Below are positions 56,067 through 64,000 of a stretch of 64,000 bases of DNA, piece by piece (within the stretch, counting starts at the first letter, position 1; each line of letters begins with the position of its first letter). This stretch comes from Streptomyces sp. NBC_00582 (GTDB lineage: Bacteria > Actinomycetota > Actinomycetes > Streptomycetales > Streptomycetaceae). The translations under genes and the position numbers were made by a program. The stretch is taken from the NCBI RefSeq assembly GCF_036345155.1, contig NZ_CP107772.1, positions 1,674,001 through 1,738,000 of the forward strand. The letters run 5' to 3'. The notes under the pieces were generated by a model. The model had not been told where the DNA came from and searched no databases. It was given only the letters and a program-made list of their open reading frames with translations.

Positions 56067-57560
56067 TCACCACTTACCCGGCGCGTAATCCTTCAGGAAG
56101 ACCCCGTACACATCCTCACCGGCCTCGCCGCGCACCACCGGGTCATAGACACGCGCCGCCCCATCGACAAGATCCAACGGCGCGTGGAACCCCTCCTCCG
56201 CCAGTCGCAGCTTGTCGAAGTGCGGCCGCTCGTCCGTGATCCACCCGGTGTCGACGGACGTCATCAGGATCCCGTCGGTCTGGAACATCTCCTGCGCGCT
56301 GGTCCGCGTGACCATGTTCATCGCGGCCTTGGCGGCATTGGTGTTCGGATGCCCCGCACCCTTGTAGCCGCGGCCGAAGACACCCTCCATCGCCGAGACG
56401 TTCACCACGTACGAGCGCCCGCTCCTCGCCCGCCGCGCCGCCTCGGCCATGGCCGGCCGCAACGCGCTGATCAGGATGAACGGCGAGGTGTAGTTGCAGA
56501 GCTGGGTCTCGAGCAGCTCCACCGGGGAGATCTGCTCGATGGTCTGCACCCAGGTGTTGGTGTCCACCACGTCGGGGACCAGTCCGCCCGCGTCGATGGC
56601 GGTGCCGTCGAGATGCCGGGCGACGCTGGCGTTGCCCGCGACCAGGGCGAGGTCGGCGACCTTCTGCGCGTCGAGGCCGCTGGTGCCGATCGGCAGCGCT
56701 GCCAGCCCGTCGACCGCCCCGGAGTTGAAGGCGCCGATCACATGGTGGGCGGGCAGCTCACCGGCGGGCAGCGGGGCGCTCTCGCCGTCGACGAGGGCGG
56801 CGTACGCCGTGGGCAGCCGGCGTACGGTCTGCGTCGCGTTGTTGATCAGGACGTCGAGCGGGCCCGCCGCGGACACCTGCTCGGCGAGGGCCACGGTCTG
56901 CGCCGGGTCGCGCAGGTCGATGCCGACGACCTCCAGCCGGTGCAGCCAGTCCGCGGAGTCCTCCATGGCCTTGAAGCGGCGGATGGCGTCCTTCGGGAAG
57001 CGCGTCGTGATCGTGGTGTGCGCGCCGTCGCGCAGCAGCCGGAGCGCGATGTACATGCCGATCTTGGCGCGGCCGCCGGTGAGCAGCGCCCGCTTGCCGG
57101 CGAGGTCGGCGCGGGCGTCGCGCTTGGCGCGGTTCAGCCGGGCGCAGTCCGGACAGAGCTGGTGGTAGAAGTAGTCGACCTCGACGTACCGCGTCTTGCA
57201 GGTGTAGCAGGACCGCGGGCGCTGGAGTATCCCGGCGATCCGGCCCGCCTCGGTGACCGACGACGGCAGGATGCCCTCGGTCTCGTCGTCGATGCGCTGG
57301 GCGGAGCCGGTCGCGGTGGCCTCGGTGACCGCCTTGTCGTGGGCGGTCTTGGAGGCCCGGCGCTCCTGGCGGCGGCGCTGCTTCACCGTGCGGTAGATGC
57401 CGGCGGTGGCCCGGCGCACGGCGATCGCGTCCGGGTGGTCGACCTCCAGCTTGTCGAGTTCCTCGAGCACGCCGAGGCAGACGGCCAGCCGCTCGGGGTC
57501 GATGCCGGGGCCGTAGACCGTCTCCTCGGTGGCGGCCGAGCCGTCCTCTGTCACCGTCAT
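56067..57560 (-). CDS. atypical SDR with N-terminal Cys4 zinc-ribbon-like insertion
   Basis: 497 residues, about twice a normal SDR. The first 110 residues are helical and charged. Cys118-x2-Cys121 and Cys136-x2-Cys139 form a zinc-ribbon-like motif (Cys-Tyr-Thr-Cys and Cys-Pro-Asp-Cys). A Rossmann domain starts near 155 with Leu-Thr-Gly-Gly-Arg-Ala-Lys-Ile-Gly and Leu-Ile-Asn-Asn-Ala-Thr near 238. The catalytic Ser is present (Val-Asn-Val-Ser-Ala) but the Tyr of Tyr-x3-Lys is replaced (Thr-Asn-Ala-Ala-Lys), so ordinary SDR chemistry is doubtful. The family seems conserved in actinobacteria, function unknown. GTG or ATG at the extreme start (ATG 57560). Convergent with the preceding SDR gene, single-gene unit. 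Confidence 0.8.
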   Translation of the reverse strand: MTVTEDGSAATEETVYGPGIDPERLAVCLGVLEELDKLEVDHPDAIAVRRATAGIYRTVKQRRRQERRASKTAHDKAVTEATATGSAQRIDDETEGILPSSVTEAGRIAGILQRPRSCYTCKTRYVEVDYFYHQLCPDCARLNRAKRDARADLAGKRALLTGGRAKIGMYIALRLLRDGAHTTITTRFPKDAIRRFKAMEDSADWLHRLEVVGIDLRDPAQTVALAEQVSAAGPLDVLINNATQTVRRLPTAYAALVDGESAPLPAGELPAHHVIGAFNSGAVDGLAALPIGTSGLDAQKVADLALVAGNASVARHLDGTAIDAGGLVPDVVDTNTWVQTIEQISPVELLETQLCNYTSPFILISALRPAMAEAARRARSGRSYVVNVSAMEGVFGRGYKGAGHPNTNAAKAAMNMVTRTSAQEMFQTDGILMTSVDTGWITDERPHFDKLRLAEEGFHAPLDLVDGAARVYDPVVRGEAGEDVYGVFLKDYAPGKW

Positions 57561-57661
57561 CGCGCTGCTGTTCCCTGCTGAGAAGTGCGGCGCTCCGACC
57601 GCGCCCGCTTTCGAACGGGGAAGTCTACGGAGCGCCGGGCCTCTCCTCCAAACCCGTTCCG

Positions 57662-59020
57662 TCAGGAACCGCAGGCCGTGATGAGTGTCTCCACCTCGGC
57701 GGTCAGCGCGTGCGCGAACCGGTCGAGGTCGGGGACGGCCTCACCGTCGGCGACCAGGCCGTAGTGGACCCGGCCGCGGTACGTCGAGACGGCGACCGCC
57801 AGGGACTGGCCGCGGGCCAGCGGGGCGTACGGGAACACCTCGGTGACCGGGTTGCCGCCGAGCTTCAGCCCGAGGCCGGGCAGCGGGACGCTGGTGACGA
57901 GGATGTCGAACCAGAGCCGGGCCGCCTGGCTGACCAGGGGTCCGCCGAGCCGGTGGCCGAGCGCCGGGACGTGGTCGGCGAGCAGGGCGACGGCGCCCGC
58001 TCCCCGGCCGGGTCCGGCGTCCTTGTTGGCGTCCATGGCGGTGCGGACCTGGGCGAGCCGGCCGAGCGGGTCGGGGTCGTCGACCGGAAGCCGTATCAGG
58101 TACCCGGAGAGCCGGTTGCCCTGCGGGTGCGCGGTGCGCGGGCGGCGCTTGGAGACGGGGATCAGCGCCCGGGGGCGTACCCCCTCGCTGCCGTCGCCGC
58201 GCTCGTCCAGCCAGCGGCGCAGGGCGCCGGCGACCACGGCGATCAGCACGTCGTTGACGGTGCCGCCGACGACCTTGCGGACGCGGTGCACGTCGTCGAG
58301 GTCGAGGACCACCCCGGCGGTGCGGCGGGTGCCGGTGGGGGCGGCGGCGAGCGCGGGGGTGGACCGTACGCCCAGCCGCGACACGGCGACGGAGGCACCG
58401 ATGTCCAGGGCGCGCCCCACGTCGGAGACCACGCCGCGCAGCCGGCCGGGGAGCCGGCGCACCTCGGGGATCAGCCCGCGGGCGGGCTCGGCCGGGCGGG
58501 GCCGGGGCGTGGGCAGGTCCATGGGGTCCAGGACGGCGGCGGCGAGCGTCAGGGCGCGCAGTCCGTCGGCGAGGGCGTGGTGGAACTTGAACAGCACGGC
58601 GAAGGACAGCCCGTCCTCCCCCGGCAGGACGTGCGCCTCCCAGGGCGGGCGGTCGCGCTCCAGGGGGCGCTCCATGAGCCGGCCCGCCTCGACCTGGAAG
58701 TCGGCGCTGGGGGCGTGCAGCCGGACGTGCCGGTGGGGGTCGAAGTCCGGGTCGGTCTCGCGCACCGCGCCGCCCAGGGCGAGCGGGCGGCGCAGGTCGA
58801 GCGGCAGCACGGGGTCGAAGGGCCGCCACACGTCACGGATCCGCATGCGCAGCCCGGGGACGGCCGCCGCCCGGGCCGCGAGCAGGTCCGCCGCGTGGGC
58901 GCCTGCGGTGGGCGACTGCGCGGCGAAGACACCGAGGGCGCCGAGGTGCATCGGGTGCTCGGGGGACTCGATGTTCCAGAACGCCAGGTCGAGGGGTGCC
59001 AGAAGATCATCAGCGTTCAA
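57662..59020 (-). CDS. wax ester synthase/diacylglycerol acyltransferase (WS/DGAT)
   Basis: 452 residues. The active-site His-His-x3-Asp-Gly is Phe-His-His-Ala-Leu-Ala-Asp-Gly near residue 135. The N-terminal Pro-x-Asp-x-Ala-Phe-Trp and the central Gly-Thr-Val-Asn-Asp-Val-Leu block near 245 are the other family marks. These enzymes make triacylglycerol from diacylglycerol and acyl-CoA at the membrane, giving streptomycete storage droplets. S. coelicolor has such a gene in this neighbourhood (SCO0958, as I recall). It lies next to glycogen genes, so carbon storage genes cluster here. ATG 59020 with GCGAGGCAAG upstream. Confidence 0.9.
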   Translation of the reverse strand: MNADDLLAPLDLAFWNIESPEHPMHLGALGVFAAQSPTAGAHAADLLAARAAAVPGLRMRIRDVWRPFDPVLPLDLRRPLALGGAVRETDPDFDPHRHVRLHAPSADFQVEAGRLMERPLERDRPPWEAHVLPGEDGLSFAVLFKFHHALADGLRALTLAAAVLDPMDLPTPRPRPAEPARGLIPEVRRLPGRLRGVVSDVGRALDIGASVAVSRLGVRSTPALAAAPTGTRRTAGVVLDLDDVHRVRKVVGGTVNDVLIAVVAGALRRWLDERGDGSEGVRPRALIPVSKRRPRTAHPQGNRLSGYLIRLPVDDPDPLGRLAQVRTAMDANKDAGPGRGAGAVALLADHVPALGHRLGGPLVSQAARLWFDILVTSVPLPGLGLKLGGNPVTEVFPYAPLARGQSLAVAVSTYRGRVHYGLVADGEAVPDLDRFAHALTAEVETLITACGS

Positions 59021-59122
59021 GGGCTTGCCTCGCGTCGACGACGGGTGAGGCAGCAGTCAACCCCTTGGAGGTGATTACGGTCAAGCATGTTCAGGCTACG
59101 CACAGTTAACAGGCGATTAAGT

Positions 59123-60343
59123 TCATGACACCCGCTGGCCCTTTCCGAGGGCGATGACCCCGTGCTCGGACACCGTGTACAGCTCTCCGTCGCGCTCGGG
59201 GTTGACCCCGATGGTCGCGCCGGGCGGGACCTCCACGTTCTTGTCCAGGACCGCGCCGCGCACCACCGCGCCCCGGCCGATGTGGACGTTGTCGTGCAGG
59301 ATCGAGCCCTGGACGACCGCTCCCGGGTCGACCCGTACGCCGGGCGAGAGCACCGAACGGCTGACCTGGCCGCGGATCAGACAGCCCGCGCTGATGATCG
59401 ACTCGCTGGCCATGCCGCCCGCGTTGAAGCGGGCCGGGGAGAGCTGGTTGGAGTGGGTGTAGATGGGCCAGCTGCGGTTGTAGAGGTTGAAGGCGGGGCG
59501 CTCGGCGATCAGGTCCATATGGGCGTCGTAATAGGCGTCGAGCGTGCCGACGTCCCGCCAGTAGCCCTGGTCGCGGGTGGTCTCGCCGGGGACGTGGTTG
59601 GCGCTGAAGTCGTAGAGCTGGGCATCGCCCCGCCGGGTGAGCTGGGGGAGGATCGAGCCGCCCATGTCGTGCACGGAGTCCTCCTCCTCGGCGTCCCGCT
59701 GGAGCGCCTCGATGAGGGCCTTGGTGGTGAAGATGTAGTTGCCCATCGAGGCGAACACGCTCTCCGGGTCGTCCCTGAGGCCGGGCGGGTCGGCGGGCTT
59801 CTCCAAGAAGTTCTCGACCGTCTGACCGTCCGAGCCGGGGCTGATCACCCCGAAGGAGGACGACTCTCCGCGCGGGACCCGGATGCCGGCCACCGTGACC
59901 CCGGCGCCGCTGTCGATGTGCTGCGCGAGCATCTGGCGCGGATCCATGCGGTAGACGTGGTCGGCGCCGAAGACCGCCACGTACTCGGGCCGCTCGTCGT
60001 AGACCAGGTTCAGCGACTGCAGGATGGCGTCGGCGCTGCCCAGGTACCAGCGTTTGCCGAGCCGCTGCTGGGCGGGCACCGGGGTGACGTAGTTGCCGAG
60101 CAGGCTGGACATCCGCCAGGTGGTGGTGATGTGCCGGTCCAGCGAGTGCGACTTGTACTGCGTGAGCACGCAGATGCGCAGGACGTCGGCGTTGACGAGG
60201 TTGGACAGCACGAAGTCGACGAGCCGGTAGGTGCCGCCGAACGTGACCGCGGGTTTGGCGCGGTCCGCGGTCAGGGGCATCAGCCGCTTGCCCTCACCGC
60301 CCGCCAGCACGATGCCGAGCACAGAAGGTCCACCACGACGCAT
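59123..60343 (-). CDS. glgC: glucose-1-phosphate adenylyltransferase
   Basis: 406 residues. Leu-Ala-Gly-Gly-Glu-Gly-Lys-Arg-Leu near 12-20 is the nucleotidyl transferase loop, with Ala-Lys-Pro-Ala-Val near 29. Trp-Tyr-Leu-Gly-Ser-Ala-Asp-Ala-Ile near 100, Phe-Gly-Ala-Asp-His-Val-Tyr near 128 and Glu-Lys-Pro near 180 are catalytic and sugar-binding, and the C-terminal left-handed beta-helix (about 300-400) has hexapeptide repeats. It makes ADP-glucose for glycogen. The gene starts 54 bp after glgA and is the second gene of that pair. Confidence 0.95.
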   Translation of the reverse strand: MRRGGPSVLGIVLAGGEGKRLMPLTADRAKPAVTFGGTYRLVDFVLSNLVNADVLRICVLTQYKSHSLDRHITTTWRMSSLLGNYVTPVPAQQRLGKRWYLGSADAILQSLNLVYDERPEYVAVFGADHVYRMDPRQMLAQHIDSGAGVTVAGIRVPRGESSSFGVISPGSDGQTVENFLEKPADPPGLRDDPESVFASMGNYIFTTKALIEALQRDAEEEDSVHDMGGSILPQLTRRGDAQLYDFSANHVPGETTRDQGYWRDVGTLDAYYDAHMDLIAERPAFNLYNRSWPIYTHSNQLSPARFNAGGMASESIISAGCLIRGQVSRSVLSPGVRVDPGAVVQGSILHDNVHIGRGAVVRGAVLDKNVEVPPGATIGVNPERDGELYTVSEHGVIALGKGQRVS

Positions 60344-60397
60344 TGGCCGCTCCCCTCACCCTGGTTGGAACCCATGGATGCCCCGCCGCGGGGCCCG

Positions 60398-61570
60398 CTA
60401 CGCCTGTTTGAGGATCTCCTCGTACAGCCGGACCGTCCGCCGCGCCACCGCGTCCCAGCCGAACTCGTCCACCGCGCGCACCCGCCCCGCCTCACCCATT
60501 CGGCGTCCGGCCGCCGGATCCGCGAGGACCGTGTCCAGCGCCCGGGCGAGCCCCGCCTCGAACACCGCGTCGTCCTCGTCGACCGGTACGAGAAGGCCGG
60601 TCGCCCCGTCCTCGACGACCTCCGGTATCCCGCCGACCCGGGAGGCCACCACGGGCGTGCCGCAGGCCATCGCCTCCAGATTGACGATGCCGAGCGGCTC
60701 GTACACCGAGGGGCAGACGAACACAGCCGCGTGGGTGAGGAGTTGGATCACCTCGGGGCGGGGCAGCATGCGCGGGATCCAGTGCACGCCGTCGCGGGCG
60801 TCGCCGAGTTCGGTGAACAGGGCGCGGAACTCCTGGTCGATCTCCGGGGTGTCGGGGGCGCCCGCGCAGAGCACGACCTGGGCGGCGGGGTCGATGTCCC
60901 GTACGGCGCGCAGCAGATGGGGCACGCCCTTCTGGCGGGTGATGCGGCCGACGAACAGCACATAGGGCCGTTCGGGGTCCAGGCCGATCCTGTCCAGGGC
61001 GTCGGTGCCGTGATCCGGGCGGTAGAGGCCGGTGTCGATGCCGTTGTGCACCACGTGCACCCGCTCCGGGGCGAGCGCGGGATAGCAGGTGAGGATGTCC
61101 TCGCGCATCGCCGCCGATACGGCGACCACCGCGTCGGCGGCCTCCAGGGCGGTCCGCTCGGCCCAGCTCGACAGGGCGTAGCCGCCGCCCAGTTGCTCGG
61201 CCTTCCAGGGGCGCAGGGGCTCCAGCGAGTGCGCGGTCACCACGTGCGGGACGCCGTACAGCTCCTTGGCGAGATGGCCGGCGAGGTTGGCGTACCAGGT
61301 GTGGGAGTGGACGAGTTCGCGGCCTTCGAGGGCGGCGGCCATGGCGAGGTCCACGGAGAAGGTGCGCAGCGCGTCGTTGGCGCCGTCCAGGGCGGACCAG
61401 GGGCGGTGGCGCTGGATGCCCTCCGCGCGTTCCCTGAGGGAGCTCTCGCCCCAGCAGTGCACGTCGAGGTCGACGAGCCGGTGCAACTCGCGGGCGAGGA
61501 ACTCCACATGGACGCCCGCGCCGCCGTACACGTCCGGGGGGTACTCCCGGGTCAGCAGTCCCACTCGCAC
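60398..61570 (-). CDS. glgA: glycogen synthase / ADP-glucose glucosyltransferase (actinobacterial GlgA/GlgM type)
   Basis: 390 residues, GT4 and GT-B fold. Arg-Glu-Tyr-Pro-Pro-Asp-Val-Tyr-Gly-Gly-Ala-Gly-Val-His near 8-21, His-Ser-His-Thr-Trp-Tyr-Ala near 88, Ala-His-Ser-Leu-Glu-Pro-Leu-Arg-Pro-Trp-Lys near 115, Phe-Val-Gly-Arg-Ile-Thr-Arg-Gln-Lys-Gly near 218 and the E-x7-E motif Glu-Pro-Leu-Gly-Ile-Val-Asn-Leu-Glu near 305. In mycobacteria related enzymes use ADP-glucose to make maltose-1-phosphate (GlgM) as well as glycogen; which applies here cannot be seen. GTG start at 61570. It stands upstream of glgC, likely in one operon. Confidence 0.9.
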   Translation of the reverse strand: MRVGLLTREYPPDVYGGAGVHVEFLARELHRLVDLDVHCWGESSLRERAEGIQRHRPWSALDGANDALRTFSVDLAMAAALEGRELVHSHTWYANLAGHLAKELYGVPHVVTAHSLEPLRPWKAEQLGGGYALSSWAERTALEAADAVVAVSAAMREDILTCYPALAPERVHVVHNGIDTGLYRPDHGTDALDRIGLDPERPYVLFVGRITRQKGVPHLLRAVRDIDPAAQVVLCAGAPDTPEIDQEFRALFTELGDARDGVHWIPRMLPRPEVIQLLTHAAVFVCPSVYEPLGIVNLEAMACGTPVVASRVGGIPEVVEDGATGLLVPVDEDDAVFEAGLARALDTVLADPAAGRRMGEAGRVRAVDEFGWDAVARRTVRLYEEILKQA

Positions 61571-61609
61571 CCGGAACCCCCCATTCTCAACGGCTGGTTC
61601 CCTTCATGG

Positions 61610-62377
61610 TCACCCAGACGGGGCGCGCGGGGAAGAGCGCGGGGGTCGTGTGAAGCAACAGTCGCCGCAGACTCCCCCGCCGGGCACCCGGTAGTAGAGG
61701 CAGCAGCTGCGGCGGCGGAAGGCGGTGCCGGCCGGGGTCTCGGCGCGGGTGCCGGTGTCGGCGAGCAGGGGGTGGGTGAACAGTTCGGCGGTGAGGGCAC
61801 GCGCGCGTGCGGCGGTTCCGGGACGTCCGTGCAGGCGCGCCCAGCGTTCCAGCTGGCCGGCTGCTCCCGACAGCGCGGAGGCGGCGTTGCCGCGCAGGAG
61901 GCCGGCGGCGACGGGGTGCCGGGCGCGCAGGGCCGCCGACAGCGGTTCGAGATGATCGTCCAGTACGGCGGCGGCCAGGGTCGCGGCGTCGCCGGGCAGG
62001 GCCGCGACCTCGGTCAGCCACAGGTCGTCGGGGGCGCTGCCGTCCGGGTCCCAGCGCAGGAGCCGCGGATCGAGGTCGGGGATCGCGCCGTACAGGGCGG
62101 CACAGCCGAGGGCCACCGACCACAGCCGGGCGGCGAGCCCCTGCTGGGCCACGGAGGCGGCGATCCGCTCCTCGGGGGCCCGCAGCGCCCGGCTCACCTT
62201 CCGGACGCGGAAAGTCAGGCCGTTCCCGTGAACATCCGATGACCGGTCGTCGTAGACCGCCGCGAGGGTCGGCAGCGGGCGCGGCGGTTCTCCGGCCGCG
62301 CGTAGGAGGAAGAAGCCGCCGAGCGGGCGCAGCGCGGCGAGTTCGGGGTCGAGGTCCACGACGTGCAGTAGTACCAA
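61610..62377 (-). CDS. FhuF-like [2Fe-2S] ferric-siderophore reductase
   Basis: About 255 residues. The C-terminus has Arg-Arg-Ser-Cys-Cys-x10-Cys-x2-Cys (near 228-245), the [2Fe-2S] motif of FhuF-type reductases. The rest is Ala/Leu-rich and helical. The family frees iron from ferric siderophores in the cytoplasm. The stop lies 40 bp from the glgA start and on the same strand, so it may share a transcript with the glycogen genes although no common role is known. The start is doubtful: TTG 62377 and GTG 62359 are in frame and neither has a clear ribosome-binding site. Confidence 0.75.
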   Translation of the reverse strand: MVLLHVVDLDPELAALRPLGGFFLLRAAGEPPRPLPTLAAVYDDRSSDVHGNGLTFRVRKVSRALRAPEERIAASVAQQGLAARLWSVALGCAALYGAIPDLDPRLLRWDPDGSAPDDLWLTEVAALPGDAATLAAAVLDDHLEPLSAALRARHPVAAGLLRGNAASALSGAAGQLERWARLHGRPGTAARARALTAELFTHPLLADTGTRAETPAGTAFRRRSCCLYYRVPGGGVCGDCCFTRPPRSSPRAPSG

Positions 62378-62586
62378 GGGGGTCAGGGGCCGCGATCAGG
62401 GGGATCCCCCACACGTCACCCGTCTGAGGGAGGACCGTGGTCCCCTCGTACTCCATCGGCAGTAGGACCCATTGAGTGCTCAGGTACGACGACGGGAACA
62501 GATCGACAAGGCATCGTGTTGGTCATGAAAGCCGACCGTTCGCCGCGCCGGGTCCCGAGCCCCGGCCTTACGCAGAGGAACAGCTC

Positions 62587-63786
62587 ATGAGCGCCCTCGC
62601 GTTGTCCGTGGTCCTGTCGCTGATCTCCGCCGTGGCGTACGCGTCCGGCGCGATCGTGCAGGAGCAGGTCGCGGTGTCGTCCCCGGACGAGCAGTACGCG
62701 CCGCTGCGCCGCCCCGGCTGGTGGGCGGCGGTCGTGCTGAACGGCCTCGGCGGACTGCTGCACGTGGTGGCGCTCGCCTACGGCCCGCTGAGCCTGGTGC
62801 AGCCGCTGGGCGCGCTGACCATCGTGTTCGCGCTGCCGATGGCGGCGCTGTTCGTCGGCCGCAGGGCCGGGGCGACGGCCTGGCGGGGCGCGATCATGGC
62901 CACGGTGGGTCTGGCGGGTCTGCTCTCCCTGGTCGGTGCCTCCGACGCCCAGTCGCTCGGCACCCCGCAGCGGGTGACCCTCGCCGTGGTCACCGCCGCC
63001 GCGGTGCTCTCCCTGATGGTCGCCGGGCGGGCCGCGCACCGGCATCCGGCCGTGCGCAGCATGCTGCTGGCGACCGCGTCCGGCATGGCCTTCGGCATGT
63101 CGTCCGTCTTCACCAAGACCGTCGCGGTCGACTGGACCGACGGCGTCTCGGCGGCGGACATCCCCTCCCTCGCCGTGATCGGTGTGCTGGCCACGGCCGG
63201 CATGCTGCTGTCGCAGGCGTCCTACCGGGGCGCGGGCCTCGCGGCGCCGCTGGCCACGCTGACCGTGGTGAACCCGGTGGTGGCGGCCGCGGTCGGCATC
63301 ACGATGTTCGGCGAGACGTTCCGCTACGGCACGACGGGCACCATGCTCGCCCTGAGCTGTGGGGTGGTGGCGGCAGGCGGTCTGATCCTGCTGACCACCG
63401 AGCGTCTTCAAGGAGGATCCGCTGTGGCCGGGGCTGTGGCCGCACCGGAGGAAGAAGCGGTGAGGCCGGCCGGGCCCGCGCTCGCGTCGGCCGGGACGAC
63501 ACCGGACACCGCGGCGCTCACGGGCGCGGAGCAGGCGCTGATGCCGGTCCTGGCCGTGCTGCCGGAGGAACTGCTGGTGCCGACGCCGATCGCCTCGGAC
63601 ACCGTGGAGGTCCGGGAGGACGTGCGCCACGACAAGCCGCTCGTACCGGCCCAGGCCGGGGAGCCTCTCGCGGGGGCCTCCGACCCGGGCGACCGGCCGA
63701 TGGTGTTCTTCCACAGTCCGCTCTACAGCGCGGCGTACATTCCGGTGCCGGCCGTCGACCGGCACCGGGTACGCGTCAAATCCTGA
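62587..63786 (+). CDS. DMT-superfamily transporter with long C-terminal tail
   Basis: 399 residues. The first 280 residues have nine or ten membrane spans in the two-repeat EamA/DMT arrangement, with Ala-Tyr-Gly-Pro-Leu-Ser-Leu-Val-Gln-Pro-Leu-Gly-Ala-Leu near 60 and Pro-Leu-Ala-Thr-Leu-Thr-Val-Val-Asn-Pro-Val-Val near 220 as the repeat signatures. A tail of about 120 mainly acidic residues follows and is unusual for the family. The substrate is unknown. ATG 62587 has GAGGAA before. The end overlaps the M23 peptidase gene by 11 bp. Confidence 0.85.
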   Translation: MSALALSVVLSLISAVAYASGAIVQEQVAVSSPDEQYAPLRRPGWWAAVVLNGLGGLLHVVALAYGPLSLVQPLGALTIVFALPMAALFVGRRAGATAWRGAIMATVGLAGLLSLVGASDAQSLGTPQRVTLAVVTAAAVLSLMVAGRAAHRHPAVRSMLLATASGMAFGMSSVFTKTVAVDWTDGVSAADIPSLAVIGVLATAGMLLSQASYRGAGLAAPLATLTVVNPVVAAAVGITMFGETFRYGTTGTMLALSCGVVAAGGLILLTTERLQGGSAVAGAVAAPEEEAVRPAGPALASAGTTPDTAALTGAEQALMPVLAVLPEELLVPTPIASDTVEVREDVRHDKPLVPAQAGEPLAGASDPGDRPMVFFHSPLYSAAYIPVPAVDRHRVRVKS

Positions 63787-64000
63787 CGCCCCCGGCCCGC
63801 AGATACGCCAGCGGGTCGACGTCCGTTCCGAAGCCGGGCCCGGTCCGCACCTCGAAGTGCAGATGCGGGCCCGTGCTGTTGCCCGTGGAGCCCGACCGCC
63901 CGATGCGCTGGCCGCCGCCCACCGACTGCCCGTCCCGCACGGAGATCGCGGACAGATGGGCGTACTGGGTGTAGCGGCCGTCGGCGTGTCGGATGACGAC
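63776..64000 (-). CDS. M23-family peptidase, C-terminal fragment (right edge)
   Basis: The 74 residues visible are the end of a LytM/M23 metallopeptidase: Tyr-Ala-His-Leu-Ser near residue 13, Gly-x-Ser-Gly-Ser-Thr-Gly-Asn-Ser-Thr-Gly-Pro-His-Leu-His-Phe-Glu-Val near 35, with the metal His-x-His. The start is outside the window. Probably a wall hydrolase. Minus strand, convergent with the transporter gene. Confidence 0.88.
   Translation of the reverse strand, partial: VVIRHADGRYTQYAHLSAISVRDGQSVGGGQRIGRSGSTGNSTGPHLHFEVRTGPGFGTDVDPLAYLRAGGVRI

Noticed and set aside
59162..62242. Long plus-strand open frame of 1026 codons opposite glgC and glgA
   Set aside because: It is antisense to two clear genes, has shadow-like composition (Gly/Val/Arg/Asp) and no domain.

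Overview
The window is high-GC actinobacterial chromosome, almost certainly Streptomyces. Codon third positions are strongly G/C, GTG and TTG starts are frequent, and the families are typical of the genus: chaplin-era surface proteins, a class F sortase, many ECF sigma factors, a SpoIIE-type phosphatase and WS/DGAT. Gene order from about 14 kb to 60 kb resembles the SCO0920-SCO0960 part of S. coelicolor as I remember it (ornithine lipid genes, sdhBAC with a divergent LysR gene, rmdA, an SCO0930-type lipoprotein, WS/DGAT, glg genes). No tRNA, rRNA, CRISPR, IS or prophage was recognised.

Layout. 0-7.3 kb: exopolysaccharide locus with a Wzy-like polymerase (cut by the left edge), a GDP-mannose 3,5-epimerase-like enzyme, two GT4 glycosyltransferases, a WcaF-like acyltransferase and a membrane priming sugar transferase. 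7.3-13.5 kb: dodecin, HAD phosphatase, TPR-LuxR regulator and redox enzymes. 13.5-15.2 kb: ornithine lipid pair olsB-olsA. 15.3-19.7 kb: second-type succinate dehydrogenase sdhC-A-B with a divergent LysR gene whose 3' end has been tandemly triplicated. 20-24.6 kb: NmrA/LysR pair, then a three-gene cassette (small membrane protein, ECF-like sigma factor, M48 peptidase). 24.8-27.8 kb: rmdA, a c-di-GMP turnover enzyme, overlapping a DUF574 methyltransferase. 28-34 kb: cell-surface block (lipoprotein, Pro-rich protein, DUF4239, two related anchored proteins, class F sortase, deacetylase). 34-37.3 kb: universal stress protein, a hydrolase/MarR pair with clear operators, and CapA.

37.4-42.6 kb is the most unusual block. 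An ECF sigma factor, an uncharacterised protein and a zinc-finger anti-sigma factor lie upstream, on the same strand, of a tight two-gene unit made of an EACC1-like small protein and an 842-residue membrane-anchored caspase-like protease with a long repetitive linker. This looks like a regulated conflict or cell-death type module and is my main candidate for a little-described system.

42.7-47.5 kb: Fpg/Nei glycosylase, SpoIIE-type phosphatase, small secreted protein, lipase maturation factor. 47.5-52.7 kb: a five-gene overlapping operon for non-phosphorylative L-fucose (or L-rhamnose/L-galactose) catabolism with a divergent FadR-type regulator and a matching operator, lacking a transporter and the last hydrolase. 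52.7-57.6 kb: amidase, a 57-residue small gene, a degenerate HD protein, an ordinary SDR and an odd SDR with a Cys4 insertion. 57.6-64 kb: WS/DGAT, glgA-glgC, a FhuF-type Fe-S protein, a DMT transporter and the C-terminal end of an M23 peptidase cut by the right edge.

Starts were chosen from ribosome-binding sites and family conservation by eye. No database search was run, so the S. coelicolor locus names are recollection and should be checked.
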